A stretch of DNA of 64,000 nucleotides. It comes from Saccharothrix violaceirubra (GTDB lineage: Bacteria > Actinomycetota > Actinomycetes > Mycobacteriales > Pseudonocardiaceae). The notes beneath the pieces are model-generated. The model had not been told where the DNA came from and ran no database searches. It saw only the letters and a list, made by a program, of their open reading frames with translations. Positions 43,717 through 52,647 of the stretch are shown here, piece by piece (the stretch's first letter is position 1; the number at the start of each line of letters is the position of its first letter). The stretch is from positions 5,828,001-5,892,000 of the forward strand of contig NZ_JACHJS010000001.1 in assembly GCF_014203755.1 (NCBI RefSeq), given 5' to 3'. The translations under genes and the position numbers were made by a program.

Positions 43717-44379
43717 ATGCGGTTGTTCCGGAAGGTGCGCTGGAAACGCGTGCTGCTGGTGGCGGGCCTGGTCGCGTTGATCGGGACCGTGCCCTACGCG
43801 TGGGTGCTGATCTCCAGCGCGCCGTACCGGTTCAAGGCCGAGGACGTGCCGGAGACGCCCGTCGCGCTGGTGCTCGGCGCCGGACTGCGCGACGGGCGCC
43901 CGACGCCGTTCCTGGCCGGGCGGCTGGACGTGGCCGCCGACCTGTTCCGCCGGGGCAAGGTCAAGGTGCTGCTGGTCAGCGGCGACAACAGCACCGTCGA
44001 CTACGACGAGCCCGGCGCGATGCGGCGGTACCTGGTCGAGCACGGCGTGCCGGAGCGGTTCATCGTGGCCGACTACGCGGGCCTGGACACGTGGGACTCG
44101 TGCACTCGCGCCAAGCGGATCTTCGGCGTGGACCGGCTGACGGTCGTCTCGCAGGTCACGCACCTGCCCCGGGCCGTGACGCTGTGCCGCCGGGCCGGGG
44201 TCGACGCGTACGGCGTCGGGCACGAGACGTGGGACGACTACCGGGGCACGACCGTGCAGCAGTACGTCCGGGAGTCCGTCGCCGCGTACAAGGCGCTCTG
44301 GGAGGGCGTGGTGGTCCGTCGCGACCCGAAGTTCCTCGGACCGCAGGAGCCCGGGGTGATCCAGGCGCTCGATGCCTGA
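43717..44379 (+). CDS. SanA/YdcF-like DUF218 membrane protein
   Basis: A 220-residue protein from ATG 43717 (TGGGGGAACGG in front). Basic start, one membrane segment (about 12-32, VLLVAGLVALIGTVPYAWVL), then a DUF218 domain outside: VALVLGAGLRDGRPTPFLAGR, KVLLVSGDNSTVDYDEPGAM, DYAGLDTWDSCTRAKRIFG, and VVSQVTHLPRAVTLCRRAG. This is the SanA (vancomycin high-temperature exclusion) subgroup, which affects envelope barrier function. It is 16 bp after the LCP gene, in keeping with a cell-wall role. The reaction is unknown. Confidence 0.85.
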   Translation: MRLFRKVRWKRVLLVAGLVALIGTVPYAWVLISSAPYRFKAEDVPETPVALVLGAGLRDGRPTPFLAGRLDVAADLFRRGKVKVLLVSGDNSTVDYDEPGAMRRYLVEHGVPERFIVADYAGLDTWDSCTRAKRIFGVDRLTVVSQVTHLPRAVTLCRRAGVDAYGVGHETWDDYRGTTVQQYVRESVAAYKALWEGVVVRRDPKFLGPQEPGVIQALDA

Positions 44380-44512
44380 AGACCCACCGTGAGTGTGCCT
44401 CGGTTCACCCGATCGGGCGTTAATCGGGTCAAGTCGCGTAAGCGAGGGGCAAGTCGGACTTTCCATCTCCGTGGGATCTGTCGAGGTCCCCGGGGACTGG
44501 GAGGACTTGACG

Positions 44513-44995
44513 GTGCAGATCGACACTGCGGAGTACCAGCGCGTGCTCGGTGATGAACTCCGCGGTCTCCGCAAGCAGCGCGGCTGGACGCGCAAGGAAC
44601 TCAACCGCCGGTTGCAGAGCGACATCTCGCTCCAGACGCTCGCGACCTACGAGCTGGGCACCCGGCAGTGCTCGGTCGTGCGGCTGGCCGAGATCTGCCT
44701 GGCGCTCGGCGTGCCCGCGCACCAGGTGCTGGCCCGCGTGCACGAGCGCGTGTTCGGCGACGCGCCCACCGGCCACCTGGCGGTGGACCTGACCGCCGTG
44801 ATCGCGGACGACCGGCCGCAACTGCTGCCGCTGCGGCGGTGGGCGCAGGGCAGGCTCACGCAGCTCCCGCCGCACCGGACCGCCGAGGTCCACCTCGACC
44901 AGCCGGCGCTGGAGTACATGGCGCAGCTGTGCGGGATGGAGACCGCCGACCTGATCAAGACCCTGCGGGACCTGGACGGCCGGCCGCACCGGTAG
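44513..44995 (+). CDS. XRE/BldD-like helix-turn-helix regulator
   Basis: A 160-residue protein; GTG 44513 with GGGAGG 8 nt before is preferred to longer frames. Residues 8-75 form an HTH_3 domain (YQRVLGDELRGLRKQRGWTR, then LQTLATYELGTRQCSVVRLAEICLALGVP). The C-terminal half (LLPLRRWAQGRLTQLPPHR, LDQPALEYMAQLCGME) is helical and may dimerise. This family is widespread in actinomycetes next to envelope genes and is distantly reminiscent of BldD. The gene precedes murT by about 40 bp, so it might influence the murT-gatD operon. Confidence 0.75.
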   Translation: MQIDTAEYQRVLGDELRGLRKQRGWTRKELNRRLQSDISLQTLATYELGTRQCSVVRLAEICLALGVPAHQVLARVHERVFGDAPTGHLAVDLTAVIADDRPQLLPLRRWAQGRLTQLPPHRTAEVHLDQPALEYMAQLCGMETADLIKTLRDLDGRPHR

Positions 44996-45034
44996 CATCG
45001 CGGCATCCCTGTCGCTACGGATGCGGGAAGACGC

Positions 45035-46288
45035 TTGCCGAACACTCCTGGTACGGACCCTGGTCGCCTGCCGCTGCGCACCGCCGCCGCCGTGCGTCTG
45101 GGCAACATCAGCTCGAAGCTGTCGCAGAAGATGGGCCTGGGCGCCGGCGGCATGATCGGTGGCCGCGTCGCGCTCAAACTCGACCCACAGGCGTTGGCGC
45201 ACCTGACGTCCGGGCGTGAGGTCGCGCTCGTGACCGGCACCAACGGCAAGACCACCAGCACGATGATGCTCAGCCGCGCGGTGTCGTTCCTGGGCGAGGT
45301 CGCGACCAACCACGGCGGCGCGAACATGCCCGACGGGCACGTGACCGCGTTGTCCAAGCAGCCCGACGCGCCGTACGCGGTGCTGGAGGTCGACGAGGGG
45401 TACTTCCCCGAGGTCGTACGCGCGGCGGCGCCGGCCGTGGCCGTGCTGCTGAACCTGTCGCGCGACCAGCTCGACCGCGTCGGTGAGGTGCGCACGATCG
45501 AGAAGTCGCTGCGGACCGCGTTGTCGACCGTGCGCGGCGTGGTCGTGGCCAACTGCGACGACATCATGGTGACCTCGGCGGCCCGCGACTGCGCGAACGT
45601 GGTGTGGGTGGCGACCGGCACGGGCTGGCACAACGACGCGGCGTCGTGCCCGCGCTGTGGCGACCCGATCCAGTGGCGCGGCGAGCACTGGAACTGCACG
45701 CACTGCGACCTGGCCCGGCCGCGGCCGAACTGGATCACCGGCGACGGTTTCCTGATCGGACCCCACGGCGAGAAGGTCCAGCTCGCGCTGCGCCTGCCCG
45801 GCAAGTTCAACCAGGCCAACGCGGTCATGGCCACGGCCGCCGCGGCGGCCCTGGGCGTGCCGGTCGAGGAGGCCGTGCAGCGCCTGCGCGGCGTGTCCAA
45901 CGTGGCCGGCCGGTACCGGACGATCCAGCGCAGCGGCCACCGGGCGAGGCTGCTGCTGTCGAAGAACCCGGCCGGCTGGAGCGAGACGCTGACCGTGGTG
46001 CGCGAGGCCGACCACCCGGCCGTGCTCGTGATCAACGCGCACGAGGCCGACGGCCGCGACCTGTCGTGGCTGTGGGACGTGCCGTTCGAGAAGCTGCGCG
46101 GACGTCAGGTGATCGCGTCCGGCGAGCGGGCGACGGACCTGGCCGTGCGGCTGACGTACGCGGAGGTCGAGCACACGATCGTCCCGGACCCGCTCAAGGC
46201 CATCGACGCCCTGCCCACCGGGCCGGTCGAGGTGATCGCCAACTACACCGCTTTCCGCGATCTGAACGCGAGGTCAGCCGATGAGTGA
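45035..46288 (+). CDS. murT: Lipid II isoglutaminyl synthase, MurT subunit
   Basis: A 417-residue protein from TTG 45035 (GGGAAG 5 nt upstream). Mur-ligase fold: ATP motif VTGTNGKTTSTMM, HGGANMPDG, LEVDEGYFPEV, LLNLSRDQLDRVGE. A zinc ribbon is inserted (CPRCGDPIQWRGEHWNCTHC). The C-terminal DUF1727 domain has VLVINAHEADGRDLSWLWDV. MurT activates the D-glutamate carboxyl of lipid II with ATP, and GatD supplies ammonia to form D-isoglutamine. The stop overlaps gatD by 8 bp, as is usual for this obligate pair. Confidence 0.95.
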   Translation: MPNTPGTDPGRLPLRTAAAVRLGNISSKLSQKMGLGAGGMIGGRVALKLDPQALAHLTSGREVALVTGTNGKTTSTMMLSRAVSFLGEVATNHGGANMPDGHVTALSKQPDAPYAVLEVDEGYFPEVVRAAAPAVAVLLNLSRDQLDRVGEVRTIEKSLRTALSTVRGVVVANCDDIMVTSAARDCANVVWVATGTGWHNDAASCPRCGDPIQWRGEHWNCTHCDLARPRPNWITGDGFLIGPHGEKVQLALRLPGKFNQANAVMATAAAAALGVPVEEAVQRLRGVSNVAGRYRTIQRSGHRARLLLSKNPAGWSETLTVVREADHPAVLVINAHEADGRDLSWLWDVPFEKLRGRQVIASGERATDLAVRLTYAEVEHTIVPDPLKAIDALPTGPVEVIANYTAFRDLNARSADE

Positions 46289-47003
46289 GTCCACGGTCCG
46301 GGTCGCCCTCGTGCTGCCGGACCTGCTGGGCACGTACGGCGACTTCGGCAACGCCGTCGTGCTCGAGCGGAGGATGGCGTGGCGCGGCATCCCCGCCGAG
46401 ATCGTCACGGTCAACTTCGGACAGCCCGTGCCGTCGTCGTGCGACATCTACGTCGTCGGCGGCGGCGAGGACACCGCGCAGACCCTGGCCGTGCGGCACC
46501 TGCGCGAACACCCCGGCCTCCAGCAGGCGGCGGCACGCGGTGCCGTGGTGCTCGGCATCTGCGCCGGCATCCAGATCTTCGGCGAGTCGTTCACCAGGGC
46601 GGACAACGTCACCCATCCCGGCCTGGGACTGCTGGACTCGACGTCGCACGCGGGCGGCAGCAGGGCCATCGGCGAAGTCGTCGCGACCCCGGCGGACGGC
46701 CTGTTCGAGGGCTTCCTGACCGGCTTCGAGAACCACCAGGGCAGAACCACCCTCGGCCCGTCCGCAAGGCCGTTGGCCCACGTGAAGGTCGGCACCGGCA
46801 ACGACGGCAAGGTGGAAGGCGCCGTACAGGGCAGGATCGTGTGCACGTACCTGCACGGCCCGGTACTCCCCCGCAACCCGGCACTGGCGGACCTGCTGAT
46901 CGAGTGGGCCACCGGAACCAAGCCAAGCCCCTTGGACCTGCCCGCCGTGACCCGACTGCGCACCGAACGCGCCAAGGCCGCCGGAGTAGGCGCCGGCGCA
47001 TAA
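46281..47003 (+). CDS. gatD: Lipid II isoglutaminyl synthase, glutaminase subunit GatD
   Basis: A 240-residue class-I-type glutamine amidotransferase related to CobB/CobQ. Catalytic Cys94 lies in VVLGICAGIQIFGESF, His192 in TYLHGPVLPRNP, and the GGGEDTAQ motif near residue 61 is also typical. It releases ammonia from glutamine for MurT. Translation is coupled through the 8-bp overlap with murT. A 12-bp hairpin about 45 bp downstream closes the operon. Confidence 0.95.
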   Translation: MSESTVRVALVLPDLLGTYGDFGNAVVLERRMAWRGIPAEIVTVNFGQPVPSSCDIYVVGGGEDTAQTLAVRHLREHPGLQQAAARGAVVLGICAGIQIFGESFTRADNVTHPGLGLLDSTSHAGGSRAIGEVVATPADGLFEGFLTGFENHQGRTTLGPSARPLAHVKVGTGNDGKVEGAVQGRIVCTYLHGPVLPRNPALADLLIEWATGTKPSPLDLPAVTRLRTERAKAAGVGAGA

Positions 47004-47048
47004 GCGCACAAGTCAGGGGTCGGAAACTTTCACAGACAGACACCCGGT

Positions 47049-47087
47049 CCCGTAGTCGGGCACGACCACACAACTCCCGACTACGGG
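47049..47087 (+). terminator. Terminator after gatD
   Basis: Perfect 12-bp stem (47049-47060 with 47076-47087) with a 15-nt loop, in the otherwise gene-free interval 47004-47550. Confidence 0.6.
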
Positions 47088-47256
47088 CCACACAGCACCG
47101 CAGCCACCCACCGCCAAGCCGCAGAACGCAGCGCACCCACCACAACGGCAGCAGCCGGAGGCGGAAGCCCCTGGGTGCCCTTTCCGGCGGTCTGCCCGAG
47201 CGGCGAGCCGACACACCCGTCTTTCGGCGCCCCAACCCGCCGCACCACCACACACC

Positions 47257-47407
47257 GCCCGCACGCACAACTCGCGGTGTCCGAGCACATAACTCGCGCG
47301 AGCACGACCCCACCTCCGCGCGAACACACGTCTCGCACTGCCCGAGTGCGTACTTCAGGGTGCCTGAGCGCGTATTTCAGGGTGTCTGAGTGGAGGACTC
47401 GCGCGGT
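47257..47407 (-). repeat. 22-bp tandem repeat array, copy 4
   Basis: Units at 47257-47278, 47279-47300 (diverged), 47340-47361 and 47362-47383, then the same terminal segment (47384-47407) as in array 1. A 27-bp relative of the composite block lies just upstream at 47183-47209. The interval 47004-47550 holds these repeats, the gatD terminator and the promoter of the next gene, and no convincing reading frame. Confidence 0.8.
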
Positions 47408-47550
47408 GGCCGGGGCAGAGCGAGGGGCAGGACGCGAAGCGCGCCCCTGAGGGGTGAACATTCGACACGAAAGGACGTCGCAGCGCGCATTCCCGGGCGA
47501 AAGCAGACAGATTCTGCTTTTCGCCACGAAGTATCGGGAGGCGTTCCACC

Positions 47551-47805
47551 ATGCCCGCGATGGCCATCACCGCGAACTACCACCGTTCCGGAGACGACTG
47601 GGCCGTGTCGGTGAACCACGGGACGACCACGCTGGAAGCCGTGGCCCCGGGTCTGATCGCCGCCCGCGTGCAGGCCGACCAACTCGTCGACGAGATCGCG
47701 AACGGCCGCAAGGACCGCGCCGTCGTCCACCTCCTCGACGGCGACGCACTGGCCTTCTCGGTCGCGTACCTGCACCTGCGGCACGGTCTCGCGCTGCCCG
47801 GTTGA
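47551..47805 (+). CDS. Small protein of unknown function (HicB-like in style)
   Basis: An 84-residue protein from ATG 47551 (GGGAGG 9 nt upstream; ATG 47560 is possible). Pattern: strand (ITANYHRSGDDWAVSVNHG), then a helix rich in Ala (VAPGLIAARVQADQLVDEI), a strand (RAVVHLLDGDALAFSVAYL) and a short helix. The strand with Trp and the Ala-rich helix resemble the partial RNase H fold of HicB-type antitoxins, but no HicA partner is next to it and I do not assign it. The nearest neighbour is a TetR gene 131 bp downstream. Confidence 0.6.
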   Translation: MPAMAITANYHRSGDDWAVSVNHGTTTLEAVAPGLIAARVQADQLVDEIANGRKDRAVVHLLDGDALAFSVAYLHLRHGLALPG

Positions 47806-47936
47806 GCAACCGCGGTTGAGCCGGTCGGTGCACTACCGACCGGTATGTAACCGAGCACCCGTCATGACCCGCGCAGAGCGGTCCCGCCCCTTCCGGACGG
47901 GCCTAGGATGTCCCGCCAAAGAAGACGGGAGCAGAC

Positions 47937-48551
47937 ATGGCCACACCGGTGTACGACGGGGCGGCACGGTCGCCGCAGCGAGGCAGACCCAGGGACGCGA
48001 GCCGGGACGACGCGCTGCGCCAAGCGGCGTTGGAAGTCATGGCGGACGTCGGGTACCGGGCGTTGACGATGGACGCCGTGGCGGCACGGGCACGTGCCGG
48101 CAAGGCGACGATCTACCGGCGTTGGGAATCCAAGCTCGATCTGGTCATCGACACCTGCACGCAGCTCGCGCAACGCAACCTCACCGAGCCGGACACGGGG
48201 TCGCTCGGGGGCGACCTGCGGGAGTTCCTGAGCACGTTCGCGGGGTTCCTGTCCGGTCCGATCGGCAAGGCCGCGCAGGCGCTGGTCGGCGAACTGCCGC
48301 ACGAGCCCGAGCTGGCGACGGCGTTCCGGGACACGTTCCTCATCGCGCAGCGCGACGTGCTGCGCGGCATCCTCGACCGCGCCGCCGAGCGCGGCGAGCT
48401 GAAACCCGACGCGCCGCGCGGCACGGTGGTCGAACTCGCCGGCGCGGCGCTGATCTACCGGCTGATGCTGACCGGCGAGGCGTTGGACGGCGCCTTCGTC
48501 GACCGCATGGTCGACCAGGTGCTGCTGCCCCTCGTCGGCAAGGGGCAGTAG
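47937..48551 (+). CDS. TetR-family transcriptional regulator
   Basis: A 204-residue protein from ATG 47937. The DNA-binding domain is at about 20-68 (ALRQAALEVMADVGYRALTM, then DAVAARARAGKATIYRRW). The C-terminal domain (about 80-200) is the TetR_C type with LRGILDRAAERGELKPDA near residue 145, common in regulators of efflux or catabolic genes. No target gene is adjacent. The gene converges on the DUF3618 gene, 10 bp apart. Confidence 0.9.
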   Translation: MATPVYDGAARSPQRGRPRDASRDDALRQAALEVMADVGYRALTMDAVAARARAGKATIYRRWESKLDLVIDTCTQLAQRNLTEPDTGSLGGDLREFLSTFAGFLSGPIGKAAQALVGELPHEPELATAFRDTFLIAQRDVLRGILDRAAERGELKPDAPRGTVVELAGAALIYRLMLTGEALDGAFVDRMVDQVLLPLVGKGQ

Positions 48552-48561
48552 CACCGGCCGG

Positions 48562-48783
48562 TCAGCGGAAGAGCTTGCGCACCAGGGCGAAGCCGACGAC
48601 GGCACCCACGACGATCAGCGTGTACTTGATCTTCGGTTCGGCCAGTTTCGCGCGCAGGCCCGCCTTGCCGGACTCCACGAGGCGCTGGGGGTCGGCACGG
48701 GTGCCCAACTCGTCCAACGTCGCGGCCAGCGCGTCGCGTGCCTGCTCTATCTCACGCTGGATGGTGTCGGGATCGCGAGCCAC
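48562..48783 (-). CDS. DUF3618 small membrane protein
   Basis: A 73-residue protein from GTG 48783 with AGGAGGAG directly upstream. N-terminal helix DPDTIQREIEQARDALAATLDEL with Arg/Glu heptads, then a single membrane segment (IKYTLIVVGAVVGFALV) and a basic end. This is the DUF3618 family, short actinobacterial envelope proteins often found with phage-shock/YtxH-like proteins. The function is unknown. Confidence 0.8.
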   Translation of the reverse strand: MARDPDTIQREIEQARDALAATLDELGTRADPQRLVESGKAGLRAKLAEPKIKYTLIVVGAVVGFALVRKLFR

Positions 48784-48948
48784 ATCTCCTCCTAGCAGCG
48801 GTCTGCCCACAACCGTAGTTGACCTGTCCGATCGACGTCGGCCGACATGGCGGACACCGGTTTCCGCACCGGTGCCGGGCACCCGGTCCCCGCCGCGGGT
48901 GTCCCTCCGGAACTGTCCGCGCACGACTGCCGATAAGCTCGCGGCCGA

Positions 48949-49022
48949 GGGGTCGTAGCCCAATTGGCAGAGGCACACGGTTTAGGTCCGTGCCAGTGAG
49001 AGTTCGAGTCTCTCCGGCCCCA
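48949..49022 (+). tRNA. tRNA with UAG anticodon (Leu), short variable arm
   Basis: 74 nt. Acceptor GGGGTCG pairs with CGGCCCC (one G-U); the anticodon stem CACGG/CCGTG encloses loop TTTAGGT, anticodon TAG; T-stem GAGAG/CTCTC; discriminator A. The anticodon reads the Leu codon CUA. The variable loop has only 5 nt (48993-48997), whereas bacterial tRNA-Leu normally carries a long variable arm, so the aminoacylation identity is uncertain. Confidence 0.8.
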
Positions 49023-49036
49023 CTCCGGTCGACGAA

Positions 49037-49072
49037 GCGGGTGTCCGGGCGGTCCGCCGCCCGGACACCCGC
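49037..49072. terminator. Strong terminator after the tRNA
   Basis: Perfect 16-bp GC stem (49037-49052 with 49057-49072) with a 4-nt loop, between the tRNA and the end of the convergent CobW gene. Confidence 0.8.
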
Positions 49073-49075
49073 GGC

Positions 49076-50020
49076 TCACTCGAGATAGCGCAGGACTTCC
49101 AGCATCGACTGCGGGTCCACGGACGCCGGGTCGGGTTCCACGCACGCGGCCAAGCGCTCGCGCAGGGCCGCCGCGTCCACGCCGGTGCCGATGAGGACCA
49201 GTTCGGTGCGCCCCGGCGGCGCGGGCGCGAACCTCAGGAACGCGCCGACGGTGTGCACGCTCAACCGCCGCCGGTGGCCGGGCACCTCGAACGCCACGTA
49301 CCCCTTGATCCGGTACAGCCCGGCGGGCCGGTCGTCGAGGAACGCCATGAGCCGGGTCGGGTTCATCCCGCCGGCGGTGAACTCCACGCTCTCGTACGCG
49401 TGGTGCGCGTGCTCGCCCTCATCCGCCAGGTCGTCGAACGAGAGCTGGCCGTGCGTCACGCGCGGGCGCCGGTCGAACAGCAGGGCCGGGTCGATCCGCC
49501 CGTGGTCGACGGCGACCGCGGGCACCCCCGGCTTGAGCGCGGAGATCCGGGCCAGCGCCGGCCCGACGTCGGGCACGCGGTCGACCTTGTTGAGCACCAC
49601 CAGATCGGCGACCGGCACGTGCCGGCGCAGGTCGTCGGGGAACTCGGCCGCGTCGACCAGCAGCACGAGGCCGCCGTAGCGCAGGCGCGGGTTCTCCGAC
49701 GCGAGCACCATGCGCACCATGGCGGCGGGTTCGGCCAGGCCGCTGGCCTCGATCACGATCACGTCCACCCGCGAGTCGAGCCGGGCGAGCATGTCGTCCA
49801 GCCCGCTCACGTCGACCGCGCAGCACAGGCACCCGTTGCTCAGCGACGCCAGGGAGTCGACCTGCCCGGCCACGCTCATCGCGTCGATGCCGATGCTGCC
49901 GAAGTCGTTGACCACCACGCCGATCCGCGTGCCGCGACTCGCGGTGAGCAGGTGGTTGAGCAGCGTGGTCTTGCCCGCGCCCAGGAATCCGGCTACGACG
50001 ACGACCGGCACGCGTTCCAC
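49076..50020 (-). CDS. CobW/ZNG1-family metallochaperone GTPase
   Basis: A 314-residue G3E GTPase from GTG 50020. P-loop GFLGAGKTTLLNHLL (about 11-25), VVNDFGSIGIDAM, the metal motif NGCLCC near residue 65, VIEASGLAEPAAM, and NKVDRVPDVG. The C-terminal CobW_C domain has VHTVGAFLRFAPAPPGR. A His/Glu-rich stretch (DEGEHAHHAYESVEF) may bind metal. Such proteins deliver zinc or cobalt to client enzymes. No Zur site or client gene is evident nearby. Confidence 0.9.
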   Translation of the reverse strand: MERVPVVVVAGFLGAGKTTLLNHLLTASRGTRIGVVVNDFGSIGIDAMSVAGQVDSLASLSNGCLCCAVDVSGLDDMLARLDSRVDVIVIEASGLAEPAAMVRMVLASENPRLRYGGLVLLVDAAEFPDDLRRHVPVADLVVLNKVDRVPDVGPALARISALKPGVPAVAVDHGRIDPALLFDRRPRVTHGQLSFDDLADEGEHAHHAYESVEFTAGGMNPTRLMAFLDDRPAGLYRIKGYVAFEVPGHRRRLSVHTVGAFLRFAPAPPGRTELVLIGTGVDAAALRERLAACVEPDPASVDPQSMLEVLRYLE

Positions 50021-50154
50021 GGCCGCCGATGCTAGCGGTTTACCCGGTACCGCCCGCGGAAACCCTGGTCCATGCGGGAATTCCGGTTTTCCACACCCCG
50101 TCGTGGGGTCGTCATCATGGTCCGCCGCGGTCGTCCGTTCGTAGTTTCGTGACC

Positions 50155-50763
50155 ATGGACGTCACCTGGGTCATCGACCTGATGGACGGTTTCGGCGCAC
50201 CGGGCGCCGGCCTCGCCATCGCCTTGGAAAACCTCTTCCCACCGCTGCCGAGCGAGCTGTTCCTGCCGTTGGCCGGGTTCACCGCGAGCAAGGGCGGCAT
50301 GAGCCTGCTCGCCGCGATCGTGTGGACCACGGTCGGTTCGGTCGCCGGTGCGCTGGCGCTCTACTGGCTCGGCGCGCTGCTGGGCCGCGACCGGATGCGG
50401 GCGATCGCGCGGAAGATGCCGTTGGTGAGCGTGGACGACGTGGACCGGACCGAGGAGTGGTTCCTCAAGCACGGCAAGGCGACCGTGTTCTTCGGCCGGA
50501 TGGTGCCGCTCTTCCGCAGTCTCATCTCGATCCCGGCGGGTGTGGAACGCATGTCGCTGCCGGTCTTCCTGGCGTTGACCGCGGCGGGCAGCGCGATCTG
50601 GAACACCGCGCTGATCCTGGCCGGCTACCTGCTCGGCGAGCAGTGGAACCTGGTCGAGAAGTACATGGACGTGGTGTCGAAGGCCGTGCTCGGCCTCGTG
50701 CTGCTGGCCATCGTGCTGTTCGTGGTGACCCGCCTGCGGAAGAAGTCTCAGGCGCGCAGGTAG
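50155..50763 (+). CDS. DedA-family membrane protein
   Basis: A 202-residue protein from ATG 50155. Features of the DedA/VTT family: ENLFPPLPSELFLPLAGF near residue 22-40, a Gly-rich FFGRMVPLFRSLISIPAG with the conserved Arg residues, and four to five membrane segments. DedA proteins are thought to flip phospholipids such as undecaprenyl phosphate across the membrane and affect envelope maintenance. It converges on the response-regulator gene with a 16-bp overlap. Confidence 0.88.
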   Translation: MDVTWVIDLMDGFGAPGAGLAIALENLFPPLPSELFLPLAGFTASKGGMSLLAAIVWTTVGSVAGALALYWLGALLGRDRMRAIARKMPLVSVDDVDRTEEWFLKHGKATVFFGRMVPLFRSLISIPAGVERMSLPVFLALTAAGSAIWNTALILAGYLLGEQWNLVEKYMDVVSKAVLGLVLLAIVLFVVTRLRKKSQARR

Positions 50764-51386
50764 CGCAGGACGGCGAGGACGCGTCGGCTGTAGCCGTCCT
50801 CGGCGGTCAGCCCGAGCTTGTCGAAGATCGACGCGATGTGCTTCTCGACGGCGCTGCGCGACACGTGCAGGCGTGCGGCGATCGAGTAGTTCGTGTGCCC
50901 CTCGGCCATGTGCGCCAACACTTCCCGCTCACGGGGGCTGAGCACGTCCAACGGGTGCGAGGTGCGGGCCAGCAGGCGGCGCACCACCTCCGGGTCGAAC
51001 GCGACGCCGCCCGTGCCGACGCGGCGCAACGCGTCGAGGAACTCCTCGACCTGCACGACCCGGTCCTTGAGCAGGTAGCCGACGCCGTCGGTGTGGTCGG
51101 TGAGCAGGTCGACGGCGTACCGGCGTTCCACGTACTGCGACAGGACCAGCACACCGGTGTCCGGGAACCGCCGGCGGATCTCCAACGCGGCCTTCACGCC
51201 CTCGTCGGAGTTCGTCGGCGGCATCCGCACGTCGGTCACGACCACGTCGGGCCGCAACGCCGCCACGGCGTCGAGCAGCGCGTCCGCGTCGCCCACTGCG
51301 GCGACGACCTCGTGGTCCTCCTCGGCCAGCAGCCGCACCAGGCCCTCGCGCAGCAACGTCGAGTCCTCGGCCAGGATCACGCGCAC
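50748..51386 (-). CDS. NarL/LuxR-type response regulator
   Basis: A 212-residue protein. Receiver domain: acidic pocket ILAEDST and phosphorylation site Asp52 in VVVTDVRMPPTNS, with LVLSQYVERRYAV later. DNA-binding domain about 145-205: LSPREREVLAHMAEGHTNYS followed by IAARLHVSRSAVEKHIASIF. Its start overlaps the end of the histidine kinase gene by 10 bp, so the two form a two-component system. The signal and targets are unknown. Confidence 0.93.
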   Translation of the reverse strand: MRVILAEDSTLLREGLVRLLAEEDHEVVAAVGDADALLDAVAALRPDVVVTDVRMPPTNSDEGVKAALEIRRRFPDTGVLVLSQYVERRYAVDLLTDHTDGVGYLLKDRVVQVEEFLDALRRVGTGGVAFDPEVVRRLLARTSHPLDVLSPREREVLAHMAEGHTNYSIAARLHVSRSAVEKHIASIFDKLGLTAEDGYSRRVLAVLRYLRA

Positions 51387-52423
51387 GGGATCGCCGCCAC
51401 GACCGCCGTGGGACCGCCCTCGGGGCTGGTCACGCCGAACGTCCCGTCGAGCGCGAGCACCCGCCGCGACAGGCCGGACAGCCCGCCGCCGGCCGGGTCC
51501 GCCCCGCCGATCCCGTCGTCCTCGACCAGTACGCGCACCACGTCGTCCTCCCGCGTGACGTCCACCTTGATCATGGTCGCACCGGAGTGCTTGACCGCGT
51601 TCGTGACCGCCTCGCTGACGAGGAAGTACACCGCCGTCTCCACGGGGGTGATCGTCGCCGTGGGCGGGCAGGACAGCTCCACCGGGATCGCGGACCGGTC
51701 GGCGACCGTGGCCAGCGCCTCGGCCAGGCCCAACGCGTCCAACGCGGCCGGGAACACCCGCCAGGCCACGGCACGCAGGTCGTCGAGCACCTCACGGGCC
51801 TCTTCGTGCGCCTGCGCGACGAGTTCGTCGGCCCGCTCGGGGTGGCGTCGCGCCCGGCCGAGCAGCATGCCCAGGGCCACGAGCCGCTGCTGGACGCCGT
51901 CGTGCAGGTCGCGTTCGATGCGACGGCGTTCGGCGTCGACGGCGGCCACGATGCCCGCGCGGCTCGCGGCCAGCTCGCCGACGCGTTCGCGCAACACCTC
52001 GGCCTCGCCGCGGCCGAGCAGCCGGCGGGCCGCGGCGGCGTCGAGCCGGGCCACACCCGCGATGCCCTGCGACTCGATGTAGAGCAGGACCAGGCCGACG
52101 AAGCCGGTCCAGACCAGCTCCAGCGGGTCGACCTCGCCGCTCAGCAGCCGGTAGGCCACGACCGGCACGTAGTAGAGCCCGTAGCACAGCCAGACCACGA
52201 CGAACCCGCCGAGCAGGCCGACCGCCGCGTGGACGAGCAGGTAGCGGGCCGCCCGGCCGGGACCGGGTTCGCCGCTCTCGACGCCGAGGAACCTCGCCAG
52301 TCGACGACGTTCCAACACGACCATGCGGGTGGCCGCACGGGGCGACGCCGCGGCGACCAGGCCGGGCAGCGCCGTACCGAAACCGAGCAGCAGTCCGACG
52401 ACCGTCCTGACCCACCTGCCCAC
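51377..52423 (-). CDS. Sensor histidine kinase (HisKA_3/NarX-type)
   Basis: A 348-residue protein from GTG 52423. Three or four membrane segments lie at the N-terminus (about 6-26, 60-95 and 102-118), then a coiled segment and the dimerisation box ERRRIERDLHDGVQQRLVAL with His174. The ATPase motifs are SEAVTNAVKHSGAT, VLVEDDGIGGADPAGGGLSGL. There is no large extracellular domain, so it probably senses within or near the membrane. It is translationally linked to the response regulator downstream and divergent from the flavin monooxygenase gene, 224 bp away. Confidence 0.92.
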   Translation of the reverse strand: MGRWVRTVVGLLLGFGTALPGLVAAASPRAATRMVVLERRRLARFLGVESGEPGPGRAARYLLVHAAVGLLGGFVVVWLCYGLYYVPVVAYRLLSGEVDPLELVWTGFVGLVLLYIESQGIAGVARLDAAAARRLLGRGEAEVLRERVGELAASRAGIVAAVDAERRRIERDLHDGVQQRLVALGMLLGRARRHPERADELVAQAHEEAREVLDDLRAVAWRVFPAALDALGLAEALATVADRSAIPVELSCPPTATITPVETAVYFLVSEAVTNAVKHSGATMIKVDVTREDDVVRVLVEDDGIGGADPAGGGLSGLSRRVLALDGTFGVTSPEGGPTAVVAAIPCA

Positions 52424-52647
52424 GGCACCGACCCTAGACGAATCCCGTGCCGGTCGAAGGGTGCCTGCGCCGACCCGACCGACGGACGAGGCTCGTACGC
52501 CGGGAGCGCCGCCCGTACCCGTCGAACGCCGGACCGCAGTGGTGCGGCCGTCCACCGGGCGCTCCCGGTGGACCGGCCGCGAACACTTCCAGTCGAACCC
52601 GTTCGTGCTATTGGCTTGACCCCGGGGCAGGCCCAGGATCTCTAGCC

